Of a stretch of 64,000 nucleotides of DNA, positions 49,146 through 61,540 are shown piece after piece. The notes beneath the pieces were generated by a model. The model saw nothing but the letters and a program-made list of their open reading frames with translations, searched no databases and had not been told where the DNA came from. The DNA is from Polytrichum commune (taxonomy: Eukaryota; Streptophyta; Polytrichopsida; Polytrichales; Polytrichaceae). The translations under genes and the position numbers were made by a program. The stretch is from NCBI GenBank assembly GCA_950295325.1, contig OX485803.1, forward strand, positions 71,935,554 to 71,999,553, in the 5' to 3' direction. Numbering within the stretch: the stretch's first letter is position 1; each line of letters starts with the position of its first letter.

Positions 49146-49279
49146 AGAAGAAGAAGAACTCCGGTCTCCAAAGGAGGCTGGAGTGAATAAAGTGTATGCT
49201 CATAAAACATTTTTGGCCATGCCTTAGGGACAACGACGTTAGATGTGAAACTACTTCACCTCTGGCAGGGAATAAACAC
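49146..49279 (-). mobile_element. Retroposed element with (TTC)n tail, minus strand
   Basis: Inverse match of 41956-42073: GAAGAAGAAGAACTCCGGTC at the tail side, then GGAGTGAATAAAGTGTATG, GGCCATGCCTTAGGG and GTTAGATGTGAAACTACTTC. A possible short duplication TACATT flanks it, weaker than in its relative. Confidence 0.65.
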
Positions 49280-49970
49280 TACATTGCTTATTAATAATCG
49301 TTACCAATAACTGGTAGCGTGTAACCGTCGTTAGTAGAAGCTATCCATTAACGTAGCACCACTTTAGGGAGTAGGGTATAGGGGTTTTAAATTTGTTTAT
49401 TTATGGCATGTTTTGGAGGTAAGTGACAGGTTGCCGGTTCTCTAGCCTTTATTTATGGATTAGTATAGCATGTGCATATTGTGTGGCATTTATGTTGATT
49501 TGTTTGAATGTTATTTTGATTTTTATGATAGGGAGTTTAAGTTTTGTATTCAAGATTTTCATCAATGGGATGTATGTTGTGGCTCTTGCACATGCAACTA
49601 TGAGGAAACTTACTCAACCCTTACTCAATATTGAACCAAGAGGGAACTTTTGCACAACATCAAGTCAACCGTCAAAGCTCCTCGATCTAGATCTCATGTT
49701 TGATAATCCGCACCAAAGCTTTACACTTGATGGGGCCCTTGGGAGGAGACCTTGTGGGAATGAAAACGTATGTAACCATGGAGAAAGTTAGGGTACACTA
49801 GCTATGTGGGGTTGAGGAGTCGAGCCCTAGAAACGCGTTTGAAACTCCCTTTGACCCAAACACTATGTAGGTAGCAACCAATTAACATGGAGTGCCACCA
49901 CTTGAGAAAAGCCCTCCACTAGGTACCCGCTTAAAATGATTTAGGAACACTAGGAGCGGGTCCCTATTAC
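49280..49970. other. Spacer upstream of the transporter gene
   Basis: One 122-codon frame (49423-49791) has hydrophobic stretches but no conserved motif. I treat it as unsupported. Confidence 0.4.
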
Positions 49971-50110
49971 CCAGCCCGCCCTACCCCACCCGGCCCGGCC
50001 TAGCCTAATGACAGCTAGTAATCCGGGCACCCAGGGCCGTCCGATGAGGGCTTCGGAGAAGGACGGCTGAGATTACGTCTCTCCCTCTCCCCCTTGTGTC
50101 CCAACCCCAG
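49970..50110 (+). promoter_or_regulatory. Probable core promoter of the transporter gene
   Basis: Base composition shifts abruptly to GC-rich (CCCACCCGGCCCGGCC near 49987). A pyrimidine patch, CGTCTCTCCCTCTCCCCC, lies at 50076-50093, a feature common just at or downstream of plant start sites. No TATA box is evident. A donor-like CAG/GTATGG follows near 50110, so a 5'-leader intron is plausible. Inference only. Confidence 0.4.
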
Positions 50111-50112
50111 GT

Positions 50113-50355
50113 ATGGCCTTTGCAGTTGCTCCCAGCTCAAACCCCGCCATAGCCATAGCCACAAACCCATCCTGCCTTCGTTCTCCCATCACAGGCGCTT
50201 CACCGCCCCATCCCCCTTTCGCGTTGTTCTCTCTTCCGCTGCGGCCATCTCTGCACACTCCCTACAGCAAGACAAGTCTCCCCTCAAATAGTCCAGGATC
50301 GCGTTCGTTTGAGCTCCATAGGGTTACAGGCACAGGAGGGTGGACAGGGATGTGA
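50113..50355 (+). other. Small ORF in the leader region, transit-peptide-like
   Basis: An 80-codon frame starts in good context (GGTATGGCC). It is rich in Ser, Pro, Ala and Arg with few acidic residues (starts MAFAVAPSSNPAIAIATNPS), as in plastid transit peptides, and stops at TGA. Just past the stop a different frame stays open to about 50496 (VEFKCWLSSREADLPASFHA). It could be an upstream ORF of the transporter transcript, the first exon of an unrecognised gene, or a gene-fragment relic. There is no evidence that separates these. Confidence 0.25.
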
Positions 50356-51689
50356 AGAAGCAGTCTTACTGTGGTCTGGTTTCGTTTCCGAGAGGAGAGA
50401 AACCCTTTATTGTGGAGTTCAAGTGTTGGCTGAGTTCGAGGGAAGCAGATCTTCCAGCTTCCTTCCATGCTGTACATGTAGGGGTTGAGCTTATGTAGGC
50501 GGCAGACATCCTTTTCTGATGCGGTTATGTTGAGAACTGGGATGGATTAGCCCATCTCATTTAGCACCAGCTCGTTTGACTTACATCCGTGCATGTGGTA
50601 TGTAATGCGGATGCCTAAAACCTCTGTTATTGTGTCACCTGTATGCAGGTGGGATTTGTGTGTGTATCAGGCCCGATTTTTAAAAAAAAAAATTGATATT
50701 GTATTCGTTTTCTTTCCATTTGTACGCACCGAGTTCAATCATGTCATCAGCAATGCGATGGCAATGGCTGGTTCGAGCCATGCGTTCATCTTGCCACGGT
50801 TGATGCTCAATATCCTTTATGGAAGGAATGCGATGATAGGAAGTGCGATCTGTTTGTTTGGGAGGTTTGGGAGGAGTGTGTTAGATGTTCCCTTTTTATC
50901 GTGCCACTTTTGAATGAAAAGAGACCCATTTATTGGGTTTGAAAGCATCTCTACTTTTGCATGTTGACCTGCTTTTGAAGCATGTATGTGTGGTGGAAAT
51001 AATACAATGCTCCAATGTGTCAGGCTTCGTGTGAGTACTCTATTAGGGTATCACATGCCACTTTTTTAGTTTGAGCTCTGCACGTGGACATGCTATTAAT
51101 TATTCTGCACAAATCTCGGGTGCAGTTTCGGTCTTTGTCATGCACACCCTACATTCGCACTGAGAGCTGCAACCCGCTGAATGGTTTTTCTGGGTACTTA
51201 CGAAGGCCTTCAGATAATTTCTGTGTAGATGTCTGCCTGTGAAGGTGTATTGAATGGAGATGACATGATAGGATTTCTGTCTACACCTGGCAACTTCAGT
51301 TCTAAACATGACAAGTTAAAACTTGGGATCTGTTTTCTGAAGTAGAGCGTGCGTCTTTATTTATTTGTTTTTGACAGTATTGTTCATGCGCAATCGGGTC
51401 AGTGGGCTTCGCGATCTGGCTTAGAGTCTGTTATTGTCTCAGGATATGCACATGTGTCGACTTGGTGCTTCAGATTTGTGTGATGTGCAGTCGCTAGCAA
51501 AATATTGTTTATGTCTTCGCAGATTCGTTGTCGGTAAGTGAGATCTGAATTCGTGAACGTGTTGCTTGAATCAGGTGAAAGAGTTGATTAGTTGCATCAG
51601 ACAGATGTGTGGTGTATAAGCTGTAGAGAACATAGTGGAGGTGGATTGACCTCACTTAGTGGAATCTGGTGCACTTAGCTCAGGAGGCC

Positions 51690-52751
51690 ATGGCTAAGGG
51701 AACAGGAAACGCTCCATCAAGCAATATGGAGCTATACAGGAAGATATTCTTCAGCTACCTATATGTTATGGTATGGATCTTCTTAAGCTTCTCAGTGATC
51801 ATCTACAACAAATATATTCTCGACCGGAACCTGTACAACTGGCCCTTTCCCATCACGCTGACTATGATTCACATGGCTTTCTGTTCCGTGCTTGCTTTCC
51901 TCATCATTCGAGTGTTCAAGTGGGTGGAGCCGGTTAACATGACCAGGGAACTTTACATGGGCTCAGTTGTGCCTATCGGAGCCCTTTATTCCCTGAGTCT
52001 GTGGCTCTCAAACTCAGCATACATCTACCTCTCTGTGTCTTTCATACAGATGTTGAAGGCCCTGATGCCAGTTGCAGTGTACTCAATCGGAGTCTCTTTG
52101 AAAAGAGAGAACTTCAAGTCACAAACAATGGCTAACATGATTGGTATCTCAGTTGGTGTCGGGATTGCTGCATATGGGGAAGCCAAATTTAATGGGTGGG
52201 GAGTGATGCTACAGCTTGGAGCTGTTGCATTTGAAGCAACCAGGCTGGTTCTCATTCAAATCCTCCTCACTTCCAAGGGAATCTCCTTGAACCCAATCAC
52301 TTCACTTTACTATATTGCCCCTTGTTGCTTTGTATGCCTTACGGTGCCATGGATAATTGTGGAGTACCCCAGGTTGATGGCTATGTCCTCATTCAACTTT
52401 GACTACCTTGTATTTGGAACGAACTCAGCATGCGCATTCCTACTCAACTTGGCGGTGTTCCTCCTTGTGGGCAAGACCTCAGCTCTCACAATGAACGTTG
52501 CAGGAGTGGTGAAGGATTGGTTGCTCATTGCGTTCTCATGGTCAGTGATTGCGGATAGGGTTACTACCATCAACTTGGTTGGCTACGGAATTGCTTTCCT
52601 TGGAGTTTGTTTTTACAACCACGCTAAACTGCAGGCAATGAAGAACAAAGACTCACAGAAGAAGATTGCACAAGCGGATGAAGAGGGTGAACGTTTACTG
52701 GAGCAAAAGACTGAGACGGAAACAGTGAGGAAATCATCTCCCCAGGTGTAG
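51690..52751 (+). CDS. Golgi nucleotide-sugar transporter (NST-KD / triose-phosphate translocator fold)
   Basis: Encodes 353 residues in one exon. The ATG at 51690 is in an excellent plant start context (GGCCATGGCT). An in-frame GTG seven codons upstream is not a plausible start. The fold is the ten-helix drug/metabolite-transporter type. After a short N-terminus come helices from about residue 20, including IYNKYIL and [12 protein letters not shown] (51-62), [14 protein letters not shown] (115-128), [13 protein letters not shown] (201-213) and the signature [17 protein letters not shown] (261-277) with the Lys-Asp pair that names the KD group. The C-terminus is hydrophilic and acidic/basic ([11 protein letters not shown]). 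Closest in memory are Arabidopsis At2g25520, At4g32390, At5g25400 and At5g11230, reported as UDP-arabinofuranose transporters of the Golgi. The substrate here is inferred from that. The coding exon is likely preceded by leader intron(s); GTAAGT occurs at 51534. It converges with the GT14 gene. Confidence 0.95.
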   Translation: MAKGTGNAPSSNMELYRKIFFSYLYVMVWIFLSFSVIIYNKYILDRNLYNWPFPITLTMIHMAFCSVLAFLIIRVFKWVEPVNMTRELYMGSVVPIGALYSLSLWLSNSAYIYLSVSFIQMLKALMPVAVYSIGVSLKRENFKSQTMANMIGISVGVGIAAYGEAKFNGWGVMLQLGAVAFEATRLVLIQILLTSKGISLNPITSLYYIAPCCFVCLTVPWIIVEYPRLMAMSSFNFDYLVFGTNSACAFLLNLAVFLLVGKTSALTMNVAGVVKDWLLIAFSWSVIADRVTTINLVGYGIAFLGVCFYNHAKLQAMKNKDSQKKIAQADEEGERLLEQKTETETVRKSSPQV

Positions 52752-53110
52752 TGTTTCCATTGTCTTTTGGATACGGCAAAGATATTTTTCCATTTGAGGT
52801 ATAGGTGGGCTAGCATGCTCCAGCTCCCTTCAAGCAGGGTTATCTCCAGTCATCTGGAATTAAAAACAAGTTCATTATCACCTGGGCTTACGGAACTTGT
52901 GTGCCAGTCATTACCTTTGATTGCTTGTGTGAAATTCTCACACTAATGGAGATTATTTTTGAAGCTTTGGGTCGAGTCCATGGAGACAATCGAGCTGTTC
53001 ACGAAGCGATTAGGAAGAGCACTCGAGTCCTGTGAAGTGAAGGCAGAAGCTACATTTAGTTTTTAGATAAGAGTAGCAATTTTAGGCAGTAATTTATGTT
53101 CTAATTTCCA
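52752..53110 (+). other. Probable 3' untranslated region of the transporter gene
   Basis: Non-coding sequence after the stop with T-rich and AATTAAAA-type elements (near 52857). The cleavage site was not determined. Confidence 0.35.
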
Positions 53111-55589
53111 GTTTCTTTTGAGAGATGGAGATATATATTATGGTAATATCATTGAGTCTCCTTCCTTGAAACTTGAATATTCTAGTACGTTTTTTGCCAT
53201 ATTCCTCTTGGCTGGTGTTTTTCATAAATGGTTCCTGGTTTGCCTTGTGGTCAAAATGCAGTCTTCCACTGGTTTGGTGCCTTTGGGTGTTTATGGTGAA
53301 TGACAACGTTGGATTAGCCATATGTGGATTCAGAAGCCATGCAATCCCATAGTGAATTTATTGTGTCATGTCTCAATTTTTTATGGGGCGTCTATTTCAG
53401 AAATTTCCCAGACCCCAAGGAAGTCATCTGTCTGAGCTTCGTTGCAACTTACTAGGTCATATGTTACCTTTTGCATGGGATAAGGTGCTGCTCGAATAAT
53501 CTTATACTATTATGGCATTGTCTAAAAACTTTCATGTGGGACCAGCAGTGATATGCCGCACGCTTATGCACTCTAAGCTCCGTAATATCACGCTTGGGGC
53601 AATCAAAGTGCACGTGATATTAAGGAGTTCTGTAGTGATAATATGGAAACGTGATAAAAGAAAATTAGTCCAGCATGTGACATTATGGAGTAAACTAAGT
53701 CAACATTGCAATAATGACAATGTAATGCGTGCGAGTGTGTGGTTTATACATTCTTTGGAGGTTTGTTTTAATGACAAAACCCGTGATATATGGGAGAGAA
53801 ACATGACAATGAGTGAAATTTAAACTCTGAACATCTGTTCTCTAAGGTTTTGGGTATAAAAGAAGGAATGACGTTGAGGAGGTTGAAATTACGGAGTTGT
53901 TTCTTAGGGATTTATAAAAGGAGTGACATTAAGGTGGTCAAAATTATGGAGTTTAGAGTCCAGTGGTACATATTTATTGATTTAGACTTACTGTTGGTTT
54001 TGAGTAAAAATACCTTAATCCTCTTTATTTGACAATAAGTTCATAAATTTTGTTGTGATTCCGAGTTGCATGTCTCAAAAATACACTGCCCAGTCCATGA
54101 GACCCAGGAATGCCATCAAGATTTATGATTTAATCCGGCAACCCAGCAACTCAACCTGGCAGATTGTAACATGACTATAATTAGCACCGTCGGTCCATTC
54201 CCTTACAGTTAAGGTGGCAGTGCCTTAAAGTAACACCTTCCTTTTGACAACACCTAGTTTTCATCGATAAGCCATCAATAAGTGAGTGCAAGAGTGTCGC
54301 CAAGTCATTGTTAAAAGAAATTAATCATATGCAACATCAAGTATAATATAACACAACTTTAACCATTCATAATAGTGGTGTACAAAGGATGCAAGAATGT
54401 TGTAAGAGCACCAACTTTGACTAATCACAATGGTTAATTGGGGACTTATCCACTCAACAAGACAGTGAGAAGTAATCCACAAAAGGGGGACAACACCTTG
54501 TTGTAAGCGGAGACCCTCACGTGCAATAAAGCTTAGTTTGTGGTGATTCTCACCTAGCAATCCAACACCAATGGACCCCCCTAGTGAAGAGTAAAAGACT
54601 TATTTCTTAAAACGACTACAAATCTCTCTGAGTTGCATACGAATCTATTATTTTTGAAAAATATTCTGTAGATTTCAGTGTGGATTTGCTAATTTATGGA
54701 ATCTTTTTGAAATTTCTTTGAGCTATTTAACCTGCTTGAGATAGCCAAGAGTTTCTTAAAGTGTTGCATTTAGGCTCAACCACCTTAGCTATGCATCAGT
54801 CTCACAAATTTGGGACCTAAGGCTCATGACTCTACTAGAAGATATCCTGGAAGCTGTCAAACAAGCTACAATGTGCAAATCAACAATTAGCGCCACATTA
54901 ATTTATGTAGATTAGTCTTTGCAAATTTCCAGTGTCTGACTAAAACCCCCAAACAACTTACAATGTACAAAACTAGAGAAGTCAATATGTAAATATAACA
55001 TGTACCATATATTTGTTGCACCAGTGTCTTTGCTGACCAACAATTATCTTGGTTCTACTTTTGACATTCGCAAAACTGCAATCGGCATCAGAAGCTTTTT
55101 TGCTGCATTTCGCTGGAGAGACCTATGCTGATTGATCCTCCTTCCCAACAATGGGAGTGATATACAGGAACAATCGGAATCATTTTCACAGCCGTGAGTA
55201 TCAAAGTCCGGAATCAGCACATCATAACTTGCTCGTAGTAGGTTACAACATGGCCTAAACGATCAATATTGGATTCTACTGACCATCTTCATGGGTTCAC
55301 CAACCGGAAAAGCCAGGTACACTAGTCTGATATTCCAGTCTCGGGTTGAAAAAGGGAGGTAAAGGTTACAAGATTCACAAATCTCAGGCTCTTTCAAGGA
55401 AGGAAACTCGTGCCTGTTGGCAGTTGTCCACGACTTTCGTGAATCAAGCTATGAATGGTATATGATGTTGCTGCCTAATACTGCAAGCACATTGAAAACA
55501 TGCTGGGCTCCAGCTAGCTCTGAAACCACAATGAACAGAGAGTGGAATGTTGGCTTTGAGTTTCAACTGAACTGTAGGAGGTAATGCGC
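53111..55589. other. Intergenic region between convergent genes
   Basis: About 2.5 kb without a supported gene. It presumably includes the 3' untranslated region of the minus-strand GT14 gene next to 55590. A loosely repetitive part (53560-53960) has recurring GTGATATTA/GTGACATTA and ACGGAGTT motifs. Confidence 0.45.
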
Positions 55590-58280
55590 TCATAGACTAA
55601 TACATTGCTGTGAGCGGAAGTTGTCAGGATGTAGAAGCCGCACCACAAGATCTTCAAACCTGCGTGCCCCTTCACCAGGTCGTAACACACTGTATTCTCC
55701 TCGCACTGCACAGGGGTCTTCCCCTGGTTCTGTCCCTATACACCACCCACCAGGAGTGAACCGACCCTTACCCCGATTCAGAAGCACCTGATCAATTTTG
55801 TCCAGCACTGGGTCTTCCCTATCAAACTTCCGAGCAAAAGCTGCTCCACTGTTTGTCATGTTCTGGAAGTCGTCAACTGTGAGGGAAAGTGGGTGTTGTT
55901 TTGGTGGGTTGTCCCAGGAGATGTAATGAAGGTCATGGTTAACAGTAGTGTTCCGAAACTCTTGGCTGTTGCAAATTACAGTGTGAAAGTAGCCTTCAGG
56001 CGAAGATACAAAATTTGTGTAGTACATGAGCACGGTGCGTGGAAGGTTCTCCCAACCCATGTTGCAATACTCCATGAATGAACGTGTCAGAGCAACCCAT
56101 GCTGAGCCTGCTCCAGAAAGACCCAAGAGCATCTCAGTTAATAACTGAAAGCCACTAGAAATCTCAAACAGCAAGTATCTTCTATCCACATGGATGGGAT
56201 TATAGACATATTTCACAAGAGGTTCCATGATGAGCAAGAAAGTTGTTATTTTCATGTGACACTACGGGGAAGACCTTCCAGAAACTCTTCAGTCAGCACA
56301 ACCTAATACTAGCCAGATTTAAGGTTCTGGATAAAATTGTTGTCAACTTTGATCGCTTCCCAAGTGTCTAGTATATACCAATATTCTGTAGAATCTCAGC
56401 TATGTAAATTTCATTTTTAGGTGCACATGTCACCATGGATTTCTGACAGAAGTGGCACTTGCCGTGCTAGATATCCACTCGGCCTCTACTAACTCTTGCT
56501 TTATGGAAATCCACTGGACCACATATTGTATAGAGTGACGCCAAGGGAGATACTGCAATTCCATACTTTATACAACATTTGCACAACTTAAAAATGATAT
56601 ATAATCTGCAATCACCAGATTAAGACCTGTGTTACAGCTTTAAGTATTGATTCTGTGAACGACCAGGATATTAATGATTTGATTAGAAAAAAAGAGCATG
56701 TAAATCAAGCATTTCAAGTGAGATAGGTCTAAAGACTTTGGTGAGGATGACCTGGAAGAGACAAACCTGTGAACAAACGGAATGCAGTGGGCACAGCTCG
56801 TCTTTGTGTTGCCCAAAAAATGTCCGTCTTCTTGTCTTGATACAACCCAGGATCGATAATTATGGGTTTTGCTCTCTGGAACCTGGTGGTTACTCAAACA
56901 ACAAGATTGTTAATCCTGTTGTCCATGTGACTAAAGAAGTCATCCACATCAAAGCATTTTAATTAACAAGTTCCGAGAGATTTGGCATTTTCACCAAAGC
57001 CTGAAAGATTGAGATGTAGTAAGATTTCAGTCTCACTGGCATATCTATAACAAGGGTAGAATATTTTGGTGATTTCATAACATGAAACTCTCTGTATTCG
57101 TCCCACTAATAACAAGTATTATCAGAACTGCAGGAGCCACATCTCAGTAGCTCTGCTTCAACAACTTTGATAAAGGAGCATTGAAACTTACTCTTTCCAG
57201 CCAATGTCACTGGTGTGTTCAATAAAATTCAGGTCCTTTGGTAAGTATGAGAAAACATGAAGAAGATCTGCACCCAAGTAGCGAACCACATCAATCAGGC
57301 TTTCTGCAAAATCACTATCATGTCTAACAAAACAGCACTGCACATATTATTTTTAAAAGCATCACAAAGCCCAAACCCTGCCCAATGGCAGGCGCTACTT
57401 AAAAATCCGAGATGCTACAGACATAACCAATCAACAGACAACCTACACTTTTGCTAACATATTAGGTAGGTAGTAATTGAAATCTGAAATAGCTAAATGG
57501 GTGACAACCACAAGGTGCGAATGTAGCAATTCCGAACTGTAACAAACACTAAGACCCAAAACAACAATCTCCACCAAATTCTCTAGACATGCAAAGTAAA
57601 AAATCAAACAAACCAATACACAATATCCAAACTATGTCAGACAGTAACGATTGCATCAAGCAGCTATGGCACGCACTGTGTGACTCACCATCTTGGGTAA
57701 CAAGAGGATAATCGGATGCACTCAAGTTGATGAACCAATCCCAATCTTTAGCTTGCCTGAGTAGAATTGCTGCACCATGTAGGGTTGCAGCTATCATTGT
57801 TGGGCCACGGTATGTCACCAAATTTGCTTTCCCAACAACATAGACGTTCCCAGCCTCTTGAAAGACAACCTCTTTTTTCACATACCGTGCTAGATCTACC
57901 CGCTCTCGGGATGGTGCTTCAAGATCCAGGTGAAGAAGGTAATAATTCCTGGGGTGATACAAAGCTTGCAATGTCCGCTGCATCCGAAGGCCGTCACCTT
58001 TCGTGCCTGAAATCAAGTATGCAAGCCTTGGTGGAGGAGGCAGTCCTGCAGCAGGCTCCTCCTCTGTGATTTCTAAAACATTCTGAGGTTGGTCACTGTC
58101 TCTAGCTGGTAGGAATGTGACAACAGAGTTGCTGGGATACTCGTGGTGACGGCGGGATCCCAAACTCAGTGTGGCCAAAAGTAGGAGTACAATGGATATT
58201 ATGGTGCTAGCCACCAGCGGTAAAAGCCACTTCCTCTCCATCGTCGCCAGCAGATAGGGCATCTGAATTAACTTCTTCAT
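55590..58280 (-). CDS. GT14 family glycosyltransferase, GLCAT14-like (beta-glucuronosyltransferase / 'Branch' family), four exons
   Basis: Exons on the minus strand: 58280-57689, 57267-57192, 56882-56767 and 56107-55590. All introns are GT...AG and reading frame is kept throughout, giving 433 residues, the usual family length. The start MKKLIQ was chosen because a short cytosolic tail then leads to MERKW and one membrane anchor (about 18-40), the type II Golgi topology. A Pro-rich stem precedes the core: RLAYLISGTKGDG (85-97), YYLLHLDLEAP (113-123), DWDWFINLSASDYPLVTQDD (179-198), then FIEHTSDIGWKEFQRAKPII (exons 2-3), PTAFRLFTGSAWVALTRSF (exons 3-4), MYYTNFVSSPEGYFHTVICN, NHDLHYISWD and GGWCIG. 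It ends GEGARRFEDL...NFRSQQC. Plant members add glucuronic acid to galactan side chains of arabinogalactan proteins. That activity is inferred from the family. No stop or frameshift is seen; the gene looks intact. Confidence 0.94.
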
Positions 58281-60060
58281 TCCATCCACCGCCTTCGGGA
58301 TTTGACCCTTCGGGGAAATGCGTATCCGTGGTGGAGAGTTCCCCGAAAACTGGGAGGCTCTCATTACTCCGGACAACTTGACCCACCTCCGTATTCTGAT
58401 GCAAAAACGGTCCCAGAAATCTTGTGCACTGGTGATACAAGGCATACAAGGAGGTCAACCCAAAATTCAAATGGACTTCTGGATCTCAGAGCTGATGACG
58501 ACCTCCTTGAATAAGAACATCCATTATCCAGGCACATTACAGTCCATCTGTAAGTCCGCGCTTCTTGATGTGCTCCACTGGCCGTGCATGCCAAACTCAT
58601 GTGTAAATGGGTCAAGCCGAAGATTATTGTCCCGGAGACCTCAAGTTCCTGCTTCTCAAGCTTCCTTAACCAAGGGGTGATGGACAGCGTGATTCTCACA
58701 GCCAGTCACGAAAACCCATGGCCATATACCCAACACTCAATAACATTAGCAACGGAAAAACCAGCTCTGACAGCCGGTGTCCATGTTGCCCCCTGCAAGG
58801 TTCCACAGTAACACTACCCTATCTAATTTTCCGAACAATGATCGCTCAGAAGCGGACCTAAACAGGAATTTCTTATCTCGGATGCAGCTGAGAGACCTCA
58901 GAGGGCATAATATCCCACCATATACCGATATATGTAAAAAGCCGTAAGGCAACACCCAGAGATGCCCAATGTTATACTAACAAAGGTAAGTCTAAAGACT
59001 ACAAAACAGGAGTGGCCTTTTCCAAGCAGGGTTTGGAAAAACGTGGTATGCCTGAGGCACTACAGATCTGCGAGAACGGGCAGAGAGTACATGGGAAACA
59101 CATACAAGCAATACCTCTACGCCCTACAGCTCCAGTGATTAGCTAACCATGCGAGAGGAGCAGCTCAGCGGAAACGGATGAAGCCGATGCACGACTTCAA
59201 GGAAAGGGTAAGCCCCACAGCTCAGTCTTCAGTCAGGGGCACCTACTTAGGGTTTTGGCAACATCCAACACAGTATAGTGCTGCCAAACCATCACCAGCA
59301 TCCGATGAAGGGCCTCTGTTCGGCGTTGCACACCATCATCGATCTGTCACTCACACTCACGCCCTTCACTCACATTGGGAGGAGGTCCATACTCCTCTCC
59401 TTCCTCCTCATCATCATCCCCTCCAACATGAATCAATTCCCACTCGCTATTACCATCAATTTTTCAATTACGCATGTCTTTCGAAACCCCGGCGCCAAGC
59501 CCTCCTGACGGCACACCTGTCCTCATATTTTCGCCATCGTTTAACTTACTGCACACCACATCACATGTCACATGATGATGACACCACCAAATTGCATAAA
59601 ACCCCAACCCCAAGGCCCTTTACCTCACGACAACTCACCCTAACTTGACTAAACTACATCCATGCATAGCAGTAGTCCTCATCTCACCACAACAACAGCC
59701 GACCATGGGGCATGCAATTGGAAAGAATCAGAACAACGAATCGGCCGCGCGTGCATCGTAGCATGCAGCAGCACGCTCCTTGCGAGTACCAGCATCGTGA
59801 ACATTATCCAGGGGAGACAGGGTTATGCTGTTTGCGGCGAAAGATGACGAAACAGAGGCAAATCAGCACCAAATGAGGTGAGACGGGTACCATTGGGGAG
59901 GGGTTGCAACGGCGGACCCGAATTGATGTTGCGAGATTGCGAGGCGGGCTTCGGGGAGGTCGCATTTCGCCAAGGGATGCGCAGAGGTCGGAGATTTTGA
60001 GTTCAGTCCAGCCCTCGTCACGGTCCTCACGGACCCATTTACTGGCACACACCTCATGGT
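58281..60060 (-). promoter_or_regulatory. 5' leader and probable promoter region of the GT14 gene
   Basis: Upstream of the ATG the minus strand stays open for a further 55 codons, but without the family's conserved start, so this is probably leader. GC-richer patches near 58300-58700 and 59700-60060 could hold leader exons or the start site. No TATA box was assigned. The long plus-strand frame at 59178-59648 is His/Pro-rich and looks spurious. Confidence 0.35.
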
Positions 60061-60794
60061 GGGTCCCATGTCCTTAAGCGCCGTGTTGGGCAGCCCGAAT
60101 TGAAATCCTCGTTCTAGAATTAGATGATTTTCGTTAACGTTTGCATTGTTTTTCATCCGTGAGAGATCACCTTCCCACATATCACATAAGATAGACGTGC
60201 CTTTGATGGATGCATTTCTCTCCACCACACCCATTTTCTTGTAGAATATAAAAACACGCAACTGCTGTAGTTGTAAGATAACTAGCAAGCCCAAATCATG
60301 TCCGTAGTCATGGATATTTCGAAGCAAAGGCTCTCATGTTCATTCAGTGATCACATAGGTTCCCTCAATTCCGTTGCCTATTAAGTCAAGAATGGCTATG
60401 AGCATATAGTCTAGTGCTTAGATCCAAACTTAGCCACATCCCACTCAAATACACATGTGTATTTATACGGTGTGTTCGATTTAGGCACTTCTATCTTGTG
60501 ACTCGGTTGGGACTCATAACGAGTGAGGAACTTCCTTAATGGAACACAAAAATTCACAGGAACAATGTTAAATATGCATGACAACAATGTTGAGATCACC
60601 TACACTTGTACATGAAACTAGATTGCCTTTGCAAATAAGTTGCCTAACTACCCATGCAAATTACCTTGGATCAAAACCATACCACAAAAACTTGTAACTT
60701 TGGTCATTCATCTAAATAAAAACCCCGGTAAAACAATCATGTCTTTAGTCATTGTGATGATAAATATCCAAAATAATGTGGAATGCCGATAAAC
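60061..60794. other. Gene-free spacer
   Basis: Nothing recognised. Confidence 0.45.
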
Positions 60795-60919
60795 TACACT
60801 AAATAGGATATTTAGTATTTGAGTTTACATTTAATGTTACTAACTTTCATAGGGTTATTAATATTTAGTGTATGCGTTCGTATTTAGTTTATCAAACACT
60901 AAATATCCTATTTAGTGTG
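60795..60919. mobile_element. TACACTAAAT-end MITE, ~125 bp
   Basis: Left end CACTAAATAGGATATTTAGT, and the right end is its exact 20-base inverse, ACTAAATATCCTATTTAGTG. Same family as 1273-1398. Flanks TA and TG do not give a clean duplication. Confidence 0.82.
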
Positions 60920-60970
60920 GTGTGGGGCAACCTAAATTGCACATAACTTCACAAGTCGTGTGTATTTTCC

Positions 60971-60992
60971 CATCCATCCACCCATCCATCCA
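60971..60992. repeat. (CATC)n microsatellite
   Basis: About five units with one interruption. Confidence 0.75.
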
Positions 60993-61009
60993 TAAAAGTA
61001 TCATCCACT

Positions 61010-61250
61010 TCTTCATTTCCCGGGCTGCTGGGAAGGAGAGGCCAATGCACGGGCCCCACCACCATGCGACAGTAAAGCGTGCCGGTCCGGAGTTGCCCCC
61101 TGGCCTCTTTCTCCGAGCCTTCCCGTACGTACTTTGCGCGGGTGGCCCGGCCCGGTGTACTCGTCCCCAGGCAGGTCCCGCGTTCAACTCCCTGCACCGT
61201 CACACCCCCATCAATGCTGACGTGGCTGGTCCACCGATTTACCATTAACA
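61010..61250. other. Isolated GC-rich patch
   Basis: A 240-base GC-rich island (GGCCCGGCCCGG near 61145) in AT-rich surroundings. Opposite-strand frames overlap here. It may be an element body or promoter-like sequence; no ends or gene found. Confidence 0.4.
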
Positions 61251-61540
61251 CTCTCTCCCAACTGCCCATTGCATGAATTGTTTAGTCTGTAACAAATTAT
61301 ATCAGTGACGTACTACAGTACCAATGATGGAATTAGTAATATTCTATGGTTATATATACATTCATTGTTGGATTCAACGAAAGGTCCAACTCTCACCAAG
61401 GTTTTGTGTAACAGTTAAAGCATAGTTTTCTGATAGGTGCAATGCTACTTTGTTGGTGCTTTTGGGTTCAGATGTATTTTTGTATCTATATGCTTTCTTA
61501 AGCTTGCATACTAATAAAGTTGTGTGTTAAAGCTAATAAG

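Noticed and set aside
51669-51689. Start of the transporter at an in-frame GTG
   Set aside because: Plant nuclear genes use ATG. The ATG at 51690 has an excellent context and gives the family's usual N-terminus.
57549-57688. Reading the GT14 first exon on past position 57689
   Set aside because: A GTGAGT donor at 57688 follows the conserved YPLVTQD block, and the next exon (57267-57192) continues the family sequence in frame. The read-through tail has no family similarity.
59178-59648. 156-codon plus-strand frame, His/Pro-rich
   Set aside because: Antisense to the upstream region of the GT14 gene, low-complexity composition, no recognisable domain.
60912-61269. Overlapping ~100-codon frames on both strands
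   Set aside because: Explained by the GC-rich patch at 61010-61250 and the CATC microsatellite.
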